Source: Bacteroidetes bacterium HGW-Bacteroidetes-1
GTDB taxonomy: Bacteria; Bacteroidota; Bacteroidia; Bacteroidales; F082
Assembly (NCBI GenBank): GCA_002842755.1
Contig: PHDU01000008.1
Coordinates: 1-64,000, forward strand
Direction: 5' to 3'
Length of the DNA: 64,000 bases
Position numbers and translations under genes: made by a program. Below, piece by piece: positions 45,988 to 55,524 of the stretch. A model generated the notes under the pieces. It was not told the origin of the DNA. It ran no database searches and saw only the letters and a program-made list of their open reading frames with translations. Every line of letters starts with the position of its first letter. The first letter of the stretch is position 1.

Positions 45988-48900
45988 TAAAAACTTAAGT
46001 GATTTATTTCGATTACAGAAAGATTATATAAGTGTAGAAAATGAAGATATTCAGCCTCTAGTCTAACAGCATTTTCTTGTGCAAGCAAATACTGAAAAGC
46101 ATTTATTTCACCTGATTTGAATGATTGTTCAGCGGCAAACCTTATTTCATCTGCCAGTTGTTTTCCTTGTTTGCTGTAGTATTCGAGTTGGGCTTTGTTA
46201 TTGGATAGTTCAAGAATCAATTGTTCTTTTTTGCTGGACAACTGAACAAGGTAATTGTTATTTTGCTGCTGCACTGCCTCAGCTTTCATGTTCATTGATT
46301 TTGCTGCAGAACGCCTGCTCACAATCCAAATTGGTATGCCGAGTCCAACCTGAAAGCCATTATAAAGCTTCTGATCAGGACCTTTGTTCGCACCCAGAAA
46401 ATATTCCAGATGAAGATCAGGATACCCTTTGTATCGCTCTGCCCTTGCACGAATGAATGCCGCTTTGTTGTCAAATTCGTAATATCTTCTTGCAGTTTCA
46501 ATAGCAGAGTCGTTCATTTTGTATTCAAGTGGATCGTATTCATTCACCTCAAATTCGAAATCACTGTCTGCTTGCATTAAGGCTTTGAGGCGAGATTTGG
46601 CCGCTAAAAAATCGTTTTCTGTTTGTTTTAAACGCATTGAAGCTTCCTGTTTTTTTGCCAATGCTGTCAGGTACTCAAGTTTACCGCTACCACCCAGTTC
46701 AAAGTTTTTTCTAGATGCTTCTGCAATAACATTAAAATTACTGTCAAGTGAGAGAAATTGAATCCGTAATAAATACAAATAAACCAAGTCGAAATAAGCT
46801 TTTTTCACCTCTTTCACCAAAGCGTTTTTTTCTCTGTTAAACAAGTATTCCTGTTTCATAAGATTTTGTCGTGCTTCTTTTGACAAGGCATTGTAAACAC
46901 CTGGGAAGCTCAACGATTGCTGCACCCCCCACACTTTAAGGGGCATATTGTTTTCTGCAATATTATTCTGATCAAAGTTATAGTAAATCAATGTTTTATC
47001 AGGGTTAAAAGCGGCTTTTACCTCTTGTTGTGAACTTTTTAGTTCAAATGCTGCAGCTTTCAACCCTGCATTGTTTTGAATGGCTTTTTCAATAGTTTCA
47101 TCTAAACTAAGGTTTTGTGATTGGGCAGGAAATGTAGATATCAGAAGTAAAACAGCAATGATCATGGGAGCAGGTTTTGGAAGACGGCGGTTTTTAGGTC
47201 GTGGTCTTTTGGTCTCAAAAAGACAAAACAAAACAGGCAGCACAATCATTGTCAGCAAGGTAGCCGTAATTAGACCGCCAACAACTACTGTTGCAAGTGG
47301 CCTTTGTACTTCAACACCTGCTGAAGTGGATACAGCCATTGGTAAAAACCCCATTGCTGCGGCAGAGGCAGTGAGCAGAACAGGTCTAAGTCGTTCGCTC
47401 GTCCCCCGGATAATCAGTTGACGGATATCCTCGACACCTTGTTTTCTGAGCTCTTTGAAATGCTCTATTAAAACGATACCATTGAGTACAGCAATACCAA
47501 ACAACGCAATAAAACCTACTCCTGCTGAAATACTAAAAGGCAAATCACGTAACCATAGCAGCCAGATGCCGCCCACAGCTGATAACGGAATAGCTGTATA
47601 AACCATAAATGCTTCACGCAACGATCCAAACGCAAGATGCAACAAAGTAAATATAAGTAATAAGGCAATTGGCACAGCAATCATAAGTCGTGTACGGGCG
47701 CTGCGAAGATTCTCAAACTGTCCTCCAAATTCAATTGTGTATCCTGCAGGCAACTCAATGTTATCGCGAATCAACTTTTGCACATCTTTTACCACAGATT
47801 CAAGATCTCGGCCACGTACATTAACGCCCACAACGACACGCCGATGTGTGTTATCTCTGGAAATTTTAGCTGGTCCTTTTGAATAGGTCACATCTGCAAG
47901 TTCGCTTAAAGGAACCTGACCTCCCATCGGTGAGGGAACATACATATTACGGAGGTGCTCTATTTTATTTCGATACTCTTTTTCATACCTCAGCACCAGA
48001 TCAAAGCGTTTTTCCCCTTCAAATATTTCTCCTGCCTTGAGACCTGCGAATGCCATAGAAACAGCTTTGTTTACATCATCAATGTTAAGCCCGTACAGCG
48101 CAAGTTTTGTTCTGTTATAACTGATATTCATTTCGGGCAATCCTGCAGTTTTTTCAACAATGACATCTGAAGCACCATCAATTGATTCAATAAGAGATTT
48201 TATTCTTAGAGCCGTTTTGTTCAGAAAATCAAGATTATCGCCAAATATTTTAATGGCCAAATCAGCTCTTGTTCCGGTTATTAACTCGTTAAACCGCATC
48301 TCTATTGGTTGGGTAAATTCATAATCTATTCCTGGAATCACTAGCAAAGCTTCTTTGAATTTGTCGGCCAGTTCATCTTTACTTTTGGCAGTAACCCACT
48401 CTTTTTTAGGCTTCAATGTGATGATAATATCACTCTCCTCCATCGACATTGGGTCGGTTGGCACTTCAGCTGCCCCGATGCGGCTGACAATCTGATCCAC
48501 TTCAGGAAATGTTTTTAGAATTTGTTCGATACGGGTAGTATATTCAATTGTTTTACTGAGTGAAGTCCCTGTTTTGAAAACGGGCTGTATTACAAAGTCG
48601 CCTTCATCCAATGTGGGTACAAATTCACCACCCATGCGGGTAAAAATGAAAAAACTTACAGTCAATAGCAAAACAGCCAGAGAAAGAACAATTCTTTTAT
48701 TGTTCAACGCCCATGTTATAGAAGGTTCATAAGCCTTATTTAACAAAGCAAGCAATCTTGTAGAGATGTTATTTTTATGTATTGATGGGCGTAGAAACAT
48801 GGATGAAACCACAGGCACATAAGTAAATCCCAAAATCATGGTTCCAAGTAGTGCGAAGGTAAAAACCTGTGCCATAGGCCTGAACATTTTTCCTTCAATG

Positions 48901-50315
48901 CCAGTAAGCGAAAGAATTGGAATAAAAACAATGATGATAATAAGCTGCCCGAAAATTGCTGAACGGGTGAGTTTTTTTGTTCCTTTAAGGGTGATTTTAT
49001 CAATCATCCCTTGCCGGTCTTCTCCCTGCAATTTCATGATATCGGTGCTGTTTCGTGTTATCTGAAATGCAATGAATTCAACAATTATAACAGCACCGTC
49101 AATGATAATTCCGAAGTCGATAGCTCCAAGACTCATCAGATTTGCATCCACACCAAAAACATACATTAATGAAAGGGCAAATAAGAGACTTAAAGGAATA
49201 ACAGAAGCGATTACCAACCCTGAACGAATATTGCCCAGCAGTAATACTACTACAAAAATTACAATCAGACAACCCAGAATAAGATTTTCAGCAATAGTAA
49301 AAGTAGTTTTTCCAATCAATGTACTTCGTTCAAGAAAACCATTTATACTCACTCCGGCAGGTAAACTACCAGAAATCTCTTCGACCCTTTTTTTTACTTC
49401 ATTGATTACCTGATTTGAGTTGGCACCTTTAAGCATCATGACTTGCCCAAGGACTTTTTCTCCTTCTCCGTTTGCCGTGATAGCACCAAAACGTGTAGAA
49501 CTACCAATTTGCACAGTAGCTATATCGCTAACGCGGACTACAGCACCACCCCTGTTGACCACCACGATATTGCCCAACTCTTCAACCGAACCTACCAAAC
49601 CTTCGCTTCTAATAAAATAACTCTGATTCGTTTTTTCGATATACCCTCCACCAACAATACTATTGTTCTTTTCAAGGGCCGAATATATCTCTTCGATGGT
49701 TATGTTCATCGCTTTAAGTTGACTTGGATTGATTGCCACTTCATACTGTTTCAAATAACCACCCCATGTGTTCACTTCAACCACTCCAGGAATACCCGAT
49801 AACTGCCGTTTCACCAACCAATCCTGAATTGTCCTAAGATCAGTATTTGAATATTGATCTTTGTATTCAGGATCAACCTCCAGTATGTATTGGTATATCT
49901 CTCCCAACCCGGTTGAAATTGGACCCATAAACGGAGTTCCAAAACCCTGCGGAATACTTTCGATAGCTGATTGAATACGTTCTGCAATGAGCTGACGTGG
50001 CAAATAAGTGCCAATCTTATCTTCAAAAACGATAGTCACCACCGAAAGCCCAAACTTGGAAACAGACCTTATTTCAATCAGGCCTGGCAGATTGGCCATT
50101 TCGAGTTCTACCGGATAAGTGATAAAGCGCTCTATATCCAATGTGGACAAGTTTCGTGAGGTTGTAATCACTTGAACCTGATTGTTTGTAACATCAGGCA
50201 CTGCCCCAATAGGTATATTCAATAAGGCAAATAGACCGAATCCAGCCATGGTTGCTGTTGCCAACAATACAATTAGTTTGTTCTGCAAGCTCGATTCAAT
50301 AAGTTTGTTAATCAT
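45987..50315 (-). CDS. czcA: CzcA-type heavy-metal RND pump fused to a TolC-like outer-membrane factor
   Basis: A 1442-residue two-in-one protein. Residues about 1-1045 are a full HME-RND proton/metal antiporter with 12 TM segments. TM4 carries AIDFGIIIDGAVIIVEF, the D-F-G-x(3)-D pattern of CzcA pumps for divalent Zn/Co/Cd/Ni, unlike the CusA form. MRFNELITGTRADLAIKIFG is also CzcA-like. After a basic linker (RPKNRRLPKPAP) comes a signal-peptide-like stretch, MIIAVLLLISTFPAQSQ (about 1048-1064). A TolC/CusC-type outer-membrane factor with two coiled-coil repeats follows (about 1066-1442). The fused outer-membrane factor would need processing at the internal signal. The adaptor gene follows directly. 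This fusion is known in Bacteroidota. Confidence 0.93.
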   Translation of the reverse strand: MINKLIESSLQNKLIVLLATATMAGFGLFALLNIPIGAVPDVTNNQVQVITTSRNLSTLDIERFITYPVELEMANLPGLIEIRSVSKFGLSVVTIVFEDKIGTYLPRQLIAERIQSAIESIPQGFGTPFMGPISTGLGEIYQYILEVDPEYKDQYSNTDLRTIQDWLVKRQLSGIPGVVEVNTWGGYLKQYEVAINPSQLKAMNITIEEIYSALEKNNSIVGGGYIEKTNQSYFIRSEGLVGSVEELGNIVVVNRGGAVVRVSDIATVQIGSSTRFGAITANGEGEKVLGQVMMLKGANSNQVINEVKKRVEEISGSLPAGVSINGFLERSTLIGKTTFTIAENLILGCLIVIFVVVLLLGNIRSGLVIASVIPLSLLFALSLMYVFGVDANLMSLGAIDFGIIIDGAVIIVEFIAFQITRNSTDIMKLQGEDRQGMIDKITLKGTKKLTRSAIFGQLIIIIVFIPILSLTGIEGKMFRPMAQVFTFALLGTMILGFTYVPVVSSMFLRPSIHKNNISTRLLALLNKAYEPSITWALNNKRIVLSLAVLLLTVSFFIFTRMGGEFVPTLDEGDFVIQPVFKTGTSLSKTIEYTTRIEQILKTFPEVDQIVSRIGAAEVPTDPMSMEESDIIITLKPKKEWVTAKSKDELADKFKEALLVIPGIDYEFTQPIEMRFNELITGTRADLAIKIFGDNLDFLNKTALRIKSLIESIDGASDVIVEKTAGLPEMNISYNRTKLALYGLNIDDVNKAVSMAFAGLKAGEIFEGEKRFDLVLRYEKEYRNKIEHLRNMYVPSPMGGQVPLSELADVTYSKGPAKISRDNTHRRVVVGVNVRGRDLESVVKDVQKLIRDNIELPAGYTIEFGGQFENLRSARTRLMIAVPIALLLIFTLLHLAFGSLREAFMVYTAIPLSAVGGIWLLWLRDLPFSISAGVGFIALFGIAVLNGIVLIEHFKELRKQGVEDIRQLIIRGTSERLRPVLLTASAAAMGFLPMAVSTSAGVEVQRPLATVVVGGLITATLLTMIVLPVLFCLFETKRPRPKNRRLPKPAPMIIAVLLLISTFPAQSQNLSLDETIEKAIQNNAGLKAAAFELKSSQQEVKAAFNPDKTLIYYNFDQNNIAENNMPLKVWGVQQSLSFPGVYNALSKEARQNLMKQEYLFNREKNALVKEVKKAYFDLVYLYLLRIQFLSLDSNFNVIAEASRKNFELGGSGKLEYLTALAKKQEASMRLKQTENDFLAAKSRLKALMQADSDFEFEVNEYDPLEYKMNDSAIETARRYYEFDNKAAFIRARAERYKGYPDLHLEYFLGANKGPDQKLYNGFQVGLGIPIWIVSRRSAAKSMNMKAEAVQQQNNNYLVQLSSKKEQLILELSNNKAQLEYYSKQGKQLADEIRFAAEQSFKSGEINAFQYLLAQENAVRLEAEYLHFLHLYNLSVIEINHLSF

Positions 50316-50581
50316 TTTAAAACTGTATTATATTTATCTTGAACAGATTATATGTTTATTTAAAAACTCCTTATGCTATTATGGATCATTTCAAATCTCC
50401 TTGGATGCTTTATTTCTGCTTTGCATGGCAAGTTAATTTTTAATGGTGCAAATTCAATGATACTATGAGTTATCTTATTCAATATTTTCGCTTAAATGCT
50501 TACGTTTCTTCTTTTACTTTCATGATTTCCTGGTAGAAATTTTTTCGAAATATCTGAGCTCCCCTCTAATCAATTTAACTT

Positions 50582-51292
50582 TCAATCATCATCAACTTTT
50601 AGACGCTCATATTTTGATTGATTATCCGTTTTGTTGTTATCTTTTAGGAGTGGTTGAAGATTGAATGCAAGATAAAAAATCACAAATGCAGCAATAATCC
50701 ATATTATACCAAACAATTGATGAAAGATATTTGCGGTTGCCGGTTTAGTTTCAATATTTTTAAATCCACTGAAAATAGAGCCGAAAGCTCCTTTTTTACC
50801 ATGAAGTATTAAATCAACCAGCACTCCGACAAGATGAAAAATGACAAGTCCCAAGAAAAGGTTTGCAAATACTTCATGGACTTCTTCCAGAAATTCGCCT
50901 CCAAAAACAAATGTATATGACTGTGATTCTGATAAATACATTAAATATCCTGACAAAGATGTCAGAATGCCAATAAATAAAATACCCAGCATAACCAGTG
51001 AGGCCAGAGGGTTATGTCCATGAAATATTGTTTTTCCTATGCGTATAGATTTTACAAATTCAACCTGATTACTTAAACCAATCGGAAATTGACTAAATCG
51101 TGAGAATCGGGGTCCAATCAAGCCATAAATGATTCTCATGGCGACCAAAACACCAACCATTGAACCAAACGCGAAATGAAACTGACGGTAATCATCAAAG
51201 TCTCCTAAAATGTATGCTGAGGTAAAACCAACAGCCAACAACCAGTGAAATGCCCTTGTAGGCCATGCCCAAATAAGTGTTTTTGTCTTCAT
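50582..51292 (-). CDS. Cytochrome b561-type membrane protein
   Basis: A 236-residue di-haem cytochrome b of the bacterial b561/Ni-Fe hydrogenase subunit family. It has four main TM segments (about 13-33, 42-62, 95-118, 140-163) plus a fifth near 190-210. Likely haem ligands are His in WAWPTRAFHWLLAVG, FHFAFG, GHNPLASLVML and FLGLVIFHLVGVLV. It overlaps the sensor kinase stop by one base (TAATG), so it is the third gene of a regulator-kinase-cytochrome unit. It may reduce a periplasmic metal or accept electrons from one. The acidic and Lys-rich tail (NNKTDNQSKYERLKVDDD) is cytoplasmic or periplasmic and unassigned. Confidence 0.87.
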   Translation of the reverse strand: MKTKTLIWAWPTRAFHWLLAVGFTSAYILGDFDDYRQFHFAFGSMVGVLVAMRIIYGLIGPRFSRFSQFPIGLSNQVEFVKSIRIGKTIFHGHNPLASLVMLGILFIGILTSLSGYLMYLSESQSYTFVFGGEFLEEVHEVFANLFLGLVIFHLVGVLVDLILHGKKGAFGSIFSGFKNIETKPATANIFHQLFGIIWIIAAFVIFYLAFNLQPLLKDNNKTDNQSKYERLKVDDD

Positions 51293-52683
51293 TACAATAG
51301 TCTTTGTTTAATTGATAAGGTTATTTTAGTGCCAATCCCGACCTTGCTTTCTATATCCACACCAATTAAAGCTAGTTTACAGGCTCTTTGAACAATAGAT
51401 AAGCCCAGTCCATGCCCTTTTATACTGGGGTGTTCTATGGTGTCAGCCCTATAAAACGGGTTGAATATCTTTTGTAGCTCCTCACTTCGTATACCAATTC
51501 CTCTATCTTTTATGCTTATGAAAGTTTCCAGCTCATTTTGCTGTAATACAATCTCTATTTGTTGACCATTTTGAGAATATTTCAAAGCGTTGGAGAGCAG
51601 GTTTTCAAGAATTATATCCAAAAGAAAAGGGTCAGAAAACACCTGAAAATCATATTGTGGCTCAAACACAATTGAGATTCCCTTTGAGGTGATTGCTTTG
51701 GCAATTCGCTGAATGACATTATCGATTAACTCAACCAGAGATAATTCAATTGATTGTGCCGGGTGCTGTTTGCTATCAACCCTTGCAAGCAATAACAGCT
51801 GATCCACCATCTTCGACATGCGATCAATTTCAATTATACCTGCTTTTATATTGGTTATGTATTCATCATTTTCGCGTGGTTTTCGCACAAGAACTTCAAA
51901 AGTTCCCTTCATTACAGCAAGAGGTGTTTTGAGCTGATGGGCAGCATCCGATGTAAATTGCTTTTCTCTCATCAAACTACTTTCAATTCTTGTTAATAAA
52001 TCGTTGATAGAAGAAGCCAGATGAAACAACTCATCACGATTAACGGGAACAGGAATACGTTCATTTAGGTTGTCATGCTGAATTAACTGCGTTGAGTCAA
52101 TAATACTCCTTACAGGTTGAATACTCTTTCCTGCCAGGTATCTCGCAACAAGAAACAAAAACAGCAATGAGCAAGGGAAGCTTATCAGCAAAATATTTCT
52201 TAAAGTATTGAGTACAATAAAGTATCCTTCCACTGGAACAGCAGCAGCAATATATCCAAAAGCATCACCATTGCGTTTAATGACAACCTTTATCTGGCGA
52301 ATTGGCTTTTTATTAAGGATGGTGTTGAACGGAACATTGTCTTTAAAATTTGCATCAAAGCCAAGTTCATCTGCTTTCAGATTAGGAGACCGATCCATAA
52401 GCTCACCACCCAAACCATGTACTTCAATAAAAACCGGATTCACTTCAACTTCACGATGTTCACGTTCTTCCCATTCATCCCGATTAATAAAGGTGATTTT
52501 ACTACCTTCAACAAGTACCTCATTGGCATGTTTTTCCGCAACTTGTTTAAGAAGATTGTCGAGATGGGAATAAACAGCAGCATGAACAACAATATAAATC
52601 AAAATAAACACCAAGGCAAGTAGTGTTGCAGTGGCGGCAATATAGTTTCTGGCAATCCGGTTTCGGTATGACAATTCTCTCAT
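51292..52683 (-). CDS. Sensor histidine kinase, CusS/CzcS-like
   Basis: A 463-residue membrane kinase. TM1 is at about 12-33 and TM2 at about 165-186. A periplasmic domain of about 130 residues rich in Glu and His (EREHREVEVNPVFIEVHG) lies between and could bind metal. A HAMP domain (about 187-240) precedes the phospho-His in SDAAHQLKTPLAVMKGTFEV. N box NLLSNALKYSQNGQ, DRGIGI and GHGLGLSIV complete the ATPase. It overlaps the response regulator gene by 4 bp. Its position beside the Czc efflux genes suggests it senses metal or envelope stress. Confidence 0.92.
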   Translation of the reverse strand: MRELSYRNRIARNYIAATATLLALVFILIYIVVHAAVYSHLDNLLKQVAEKHANEVLVEGSKITFINRDEWEEREHREVEVNPVFIEVHGLGGELMDRSPNLKADELGFDANFKDNVPFNTILNKKPIRQIKVVIKRNGDAFGYIAAAVPVEGYFIVLNTLRNILLISFPCSLLFLFLVARYLAGKSIQPVRSIIDSTQLIQHDNLNERIPVPVNRDELFHLASSINDLLTRIESSLMREKQFTSDAAHQLKTPLAVMKGTFEVLVRKPRENDEYITNIKAGIIEIDRMSKMVDQLLLLARVDSKQHPAQSIELSLVELIDNVIQRIAKAITSKGISIVFEPQYDFQVFSDPFLLDIILENLLSNALKYSQNGQQIEIVLQQNELETFISIKDRGIGIRSEELQKIFNPFYRADTIEHPSIKGHGLGLSIVQRACKLALIGVDIESKVGIGTKITLSIKQRLL

Positions 52684-53348
52684 GGCTCTTTGGCAATATA
52701 TCCGATACCACGGATGGTTTGGATGTAATCTTCACTTTTTGATAAACCCAACTTTTTCCTGAGGGAATTCATAAAAACATCAATGACTGAAGTACTGTAA
52801 TCGAAATGAATCTCCCAAACACTCTCAATTATCCGGCTTCGACGGCAAACCTCCCCTTTGTGCCGTAGTAAATATTCAAGCAAGGCAAATTCCTTTTGTG
52901 TGAGCTGAATTTCCTGATATCCTCTATATACCTGATGGGTTGAAACATTTAAGATAATATCTCCAAGCTTAAAAACATCATGCTCGCCGGAAAGGGGCCG
53001 CAATTGTACCCTGATGCGCTCAAGCAGTTCTTCAAAATGAAACGGTTTTTTGATATAATCATTTGCGCCTGATTTTAAGCCTGATATGGTATCAGACACC
53101 GTATCTTTTGCAGTTATAAAAATGATAGGCGTCTGCTGGTTCTGCTTGCGAAACCTAATGCAAACATCGAGGCCACTTAACCCTGGCAGCATCCAGTCAA
53201 GCAAAATTAAATCAAAATGATTTTCAAGCGCAGTTTCAAGCCCGTGTGTTCCGTCCTCTGACAATTGCACAGCATACGATTCCTCTTCGAGTCCTTGTTT
53301 CAGGAATTTAGCAATACCGGGTTCGTCTTCAATGATCAGGATTTTCAT
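52680..53348 (-). CDS. OmpR-family response regulator, CusR/CzcR-like
   Basis: A 222-residue regulator with receiver (MKILIIEDEPGIAKFLKQGL, phospho-Asp in LILLDWMLPGLSG near residue 51, KKPF) and winged-helix output domain (LTQKEFALLEYLLRHKGEVC; IDVFMNSLRKKLGLSKSE). It is first in the operon with the kinase and cytochrome b. The start at 53348 sits 4 bp after a TAATTTTG box, and phased TTAAGA repeats lie just upstream, so autoregulation is likely. Confidence 0.94.
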   Translation of the reverse strand: MKILIIEDEPGIAKFLKQGLEEESYAVQLSEDGTHGLETALENHFDLILLDWMLPGLSGLDVCIRFRKQNQQTPIIFITAKDTVSDTISGLKSGANDYIKKPFHFEELLERIRVQLRPLSGEHDVFKLGDIILNVSTHQVYRGYQEIQLTQKEFALLEYLLRHKGEVCRRSRIIESVWEIHFDYSTSVIDVFMNSLRKKLGLSKSEDYIQTIRGIGYIAKEP

Positions 53349-53352
53349 TCTG

Positions 53353-53360
53353 CAAAATTA
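53353..53360 (-). promoter_or_regulatory. Promoter -7 box of the CusR-like operon (TAATTTTG)
   Basis: On the minus strand TAATTTTG matches TAnnTTTG exactly and ends 4 bp before the ATG, implying a leaderless or nearly leaderless transcript. Confidence 0.5.
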
Positions 53361-53371
53361 GATGAGCATTC

Positions 53372-53411
53372 TTAAGAAAAACGCTGCTAAAACTTAAGAT
53401 TAAATTAAGAT
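53372..53411. promoter_or_regulatory. Helically phased TTAAGA repeats, probable response-regulator sites
   Basis: TTAAGA occurs at 53372, 53394 and 53405, so spacings are 22 and 11 bp, whole turns of the helix. An inverted copy (TCTTAA) lies at 53511-53516. OmpR-family regulators bind direct repeats at 10-11 bp spacing, and this lies immediately upstream of such a regulator gene. Confidence 0.55.
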
Positions 53412-53559
53412 TTGAGTTCTTGTACGCAACATCCCTATAAAAATACATACCTTTTCTTCAAAATTTGAATTTTTATAGTAAAAAAGAATATTCATTCTGA
53501 CAATAACTAATCTTAAAACTTTTTTTTAACTGATAATGATTTTGTTAGCAGAATAAATG

Positions 53560-53567
53560 TACCTTTG
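53560..53567 (+). promoter_or_regulatory. Promoter -7 box of the DEAD-box helicase gene (TACCTTTG)
   Basis: TACCTTTG is an exact TAnnTTTG match, 24 bp before the ATG. TTTG at 53541-53544 is 15 bp upstream, too close for a confident -33. Confidence 0.55.
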
Positions 53568-53591
53568 CCGACCAAATATTTTATACACTTT

Positions 53592-55427
53592 ATGTCTAAT
53601 TTTCAAGAACTTGGTCTTAATTCCGACCTCCAAAAAGCAGTTGAGGCACTCGGTTTTAAAGATCCTATGCCTATTCAGGCTGCTGTAATCCCAACTTTAT
53701 TAGAAAAACCGGTTGATATGGTAGGCCTCGCCCAGACCGGAACAGGAAAAACAGCCGCATTCGGGCTTCCTGTACTGCAATATATTGACCCATCTTTGCG
53801 TCGTACGCAGGCAGTTGTACTTTGCCCTACACGCGAGCTGTGCATGCAGATTACACGCGACCTGACAAGTTTTGCGCAGTTCATGCCCAAAATTAAAATT
53901 GTTCCTATCTATGGGGGTGCTTCTATTGAAGTTCAGATGAAGCAATTATATGATCAACCTCAGATTATTGTGGCCACACCTGGCCGCATGAATGACATGA
54001 TCCGACGGGGAAAAGCGGATCTAACCCATGTAAAATGGGCTGTTCTCGACGAAGCAGATGAAATGCTCGATATGGGCTTTCAGGATGACGTTGATACTAT
54101 TCTTCAGGAAATGCCAAAAGAAAAAAACACCTTGCTTTTTTCTGCTACCATGCCTGATCAGGTTGAACGTATTCTGAGCAAGTATATGAACAATCCTATT
54201 GTCAAAACTGTTGGGCAGCGCAATACTGGTACAGCCAATGTAAAACATATGTATTATATGGTTCAGGCACGGGATCGTTATCCTGCGCTGAAGCGCCTTG
54301 CTGACTTTAATCCCAACATCTATGCTATCGTTTTTTGCCGTACCCGTATTGAAACACAGGAAATTGCTGATTCATTAATTCGTGATGGGTATAACGCCGA
54401 CTCTTTACATGGTGATCTTTCTCAAGCACAGCGTGATCATGTGATGAGTCGTTTCAGAAGTGGAACTTTGCAGATGCTTGTTGCAACAGATGTTGCTGCA
54501 CGTGGCCTTGACGTGAACAATCTTACCCATGTAATTAATTATAACCTACCTGATGAGCCTGAAATATATGTTCATCGTAGTGGCCGCACTGGCAGAGCTG
54601 ATAAAACAGGTATCTGTTTCAGCATTATCAATATGAAAGAAAAAGGTAAAATCCGACATATCGAACGCATTGTAGGCCGTGAATTTGCCAAGGCAAAAAT
54701 ACCTACAGGTGTTCAGGTGTGTGAAAAACAACTTTTTCATCATATCGACCGCATGGAAAAGGTTGAGTTGAATCATGAAGAAATTGACTCTTTCCTTCCT
54801 GTTATTTACCGCAAGCTCGAATTTATGGATCGCGAAGAAATAATCAAACGCTTCGTAGCCCTTGAGTTTAACCGCTTTCTCGAATATTATCGCGATGCCA
54901 AAGATCTTAACATTGATGAGAGCAAGGTTAGCTTTAAAGAAAGAGATGGAGGGGAACGCAGCAGATATGGAAAAGAAGCACGATGGGAAACAAGAGATAG
55001 CCGAGGTGGCGGCAAACGCGAAGGCCGGAGCTCTAACTCAAATTTCACCAGAATGTTTTTCAGCATTGGCCGCAAAGATAATATGGCTCCACAAAACATT
55101 ATTGGGCTTATAAATGAAGTGACCCGTTCGCGCGATGTTACGATCGGACGTATTGATATTCTTGATAATTTTTCCTTTATAGATATTGATGCTGGTTCAG
55201 TCAATTTAGTAATGGACTCTTTTAGCAACAAAGACCAAAACAGCCGTGGTATTCGTGTTGACATTGCCGGGGATAGAGCAGATGAAGATGCTTCCAAAAC
55301 CAAAAGAAAAAGGTATGGAGAAGGATCTTCAAAACCTTATGAAGGCGGCTACAAAGGAGACAAACGCAGTTCCAAGCCAACCAGCTCTGAGAGGCGAAGA
55401 AAGCCAAGCAGCGGCAAAAAATATTAA
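53592..55427 (+). CDS. DEAD-box RNA helicase with DbpA-like RNA-binding domain
   Basis: ATP-dependent RNA helicase of 611 residues from the ATG at 53592; the earlier in-frame TTG lies inside the promoter box. The core shows the Q motif, AQTGTGKTAAF (motif I), PTREL (Ia), TPGR (Ib), LDEADEMLDMGF (II), SATMP (III), ATDVAARGLDV (V) and HRSGRTGRADKTG (VI). A DbpA-type RNA-binding fold follows at about residues 480-550 (FSIGRKDNMAPQNIIGLINE), then a basic Lys/Arg/Ser-rich tail. DbpA-type proteins act in ribosome assembly or cold-stress RNA handling. It is monocistronic with a strong terminator. Confidence 0.95.
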   Translation: MSNFQELGLNSDLQKAVEALGFKDPMPIQAAVIPTLLEKPVDMVGLAQTGTGKTAAFGLPVLQYIDPSLRRTQAVVLCPTRELCMQITRDLTSFAQFMPKIKIVPIYGGASIEVQMKQLYDQPQIIVATPGRMNDMIRRGKADLTHVKWAVLDEADEMLDMGFQDDVDTILQEMPKEKNTLLFSATMPDQVERILSKYMNNPIVKTVGQRNTGTANVKHMYYMVQARDRYPALKRLADFNPNIYAIVFCRTRIETQEIADSLIRDGYNADSLHGDLSQAQRDHVMSRFRSGTLQMLVATDVAARGLDVNNLTHVINYNLPDEPEIYVHRSGRTGRADKTGICFSIINMKEKGKIRHIERIVGREFAKAKIPTGVQVCEKQLFHHIDRMEKVELNHEEIDSFLPVIYRKLEFMDREEIIKRFVALEFNRFLEYYRDAKDLNIDESKVSFKERDGGERSRYGKEARWETRDSRGGGKREGRSSNSNFTRMFFSIGRKDNMAPQNIIGLINEVTRSRDVTIGRIDILDNFSFIDIDAGSVNLVMDSFSNKDQNSRGIRVDIAGDRADEDASKTKRKRYGEGSSKPYEGGYKGDKRSSKPTSSERRRKPSSGKKY

Positions 55428-55450
55428 TGCCAGAATTGGAAAACACTTAA

Positions 55451-55489
55451 AAAAGGGGCAAATGTTGAAAAACAGTGCCCCTTTTTTTT
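55451..55489 (+). terminator. Bidirectional terminator between convergent genes
   Basis: AAAAGGGGCA (55451-55460) pairs with TGCCCCTTTT (55476-55485), followed by T to 55489 on the plus strand. The minus strand also has a T run after the stem. It serves the helicase gene and the convergent outer-membrane protein gene ending at 55525. Confidence 0.9.
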
Positions 55490-55524
55490 GATTACTATTC
55501 GTTTAACCTCAACACCAAAAATCT

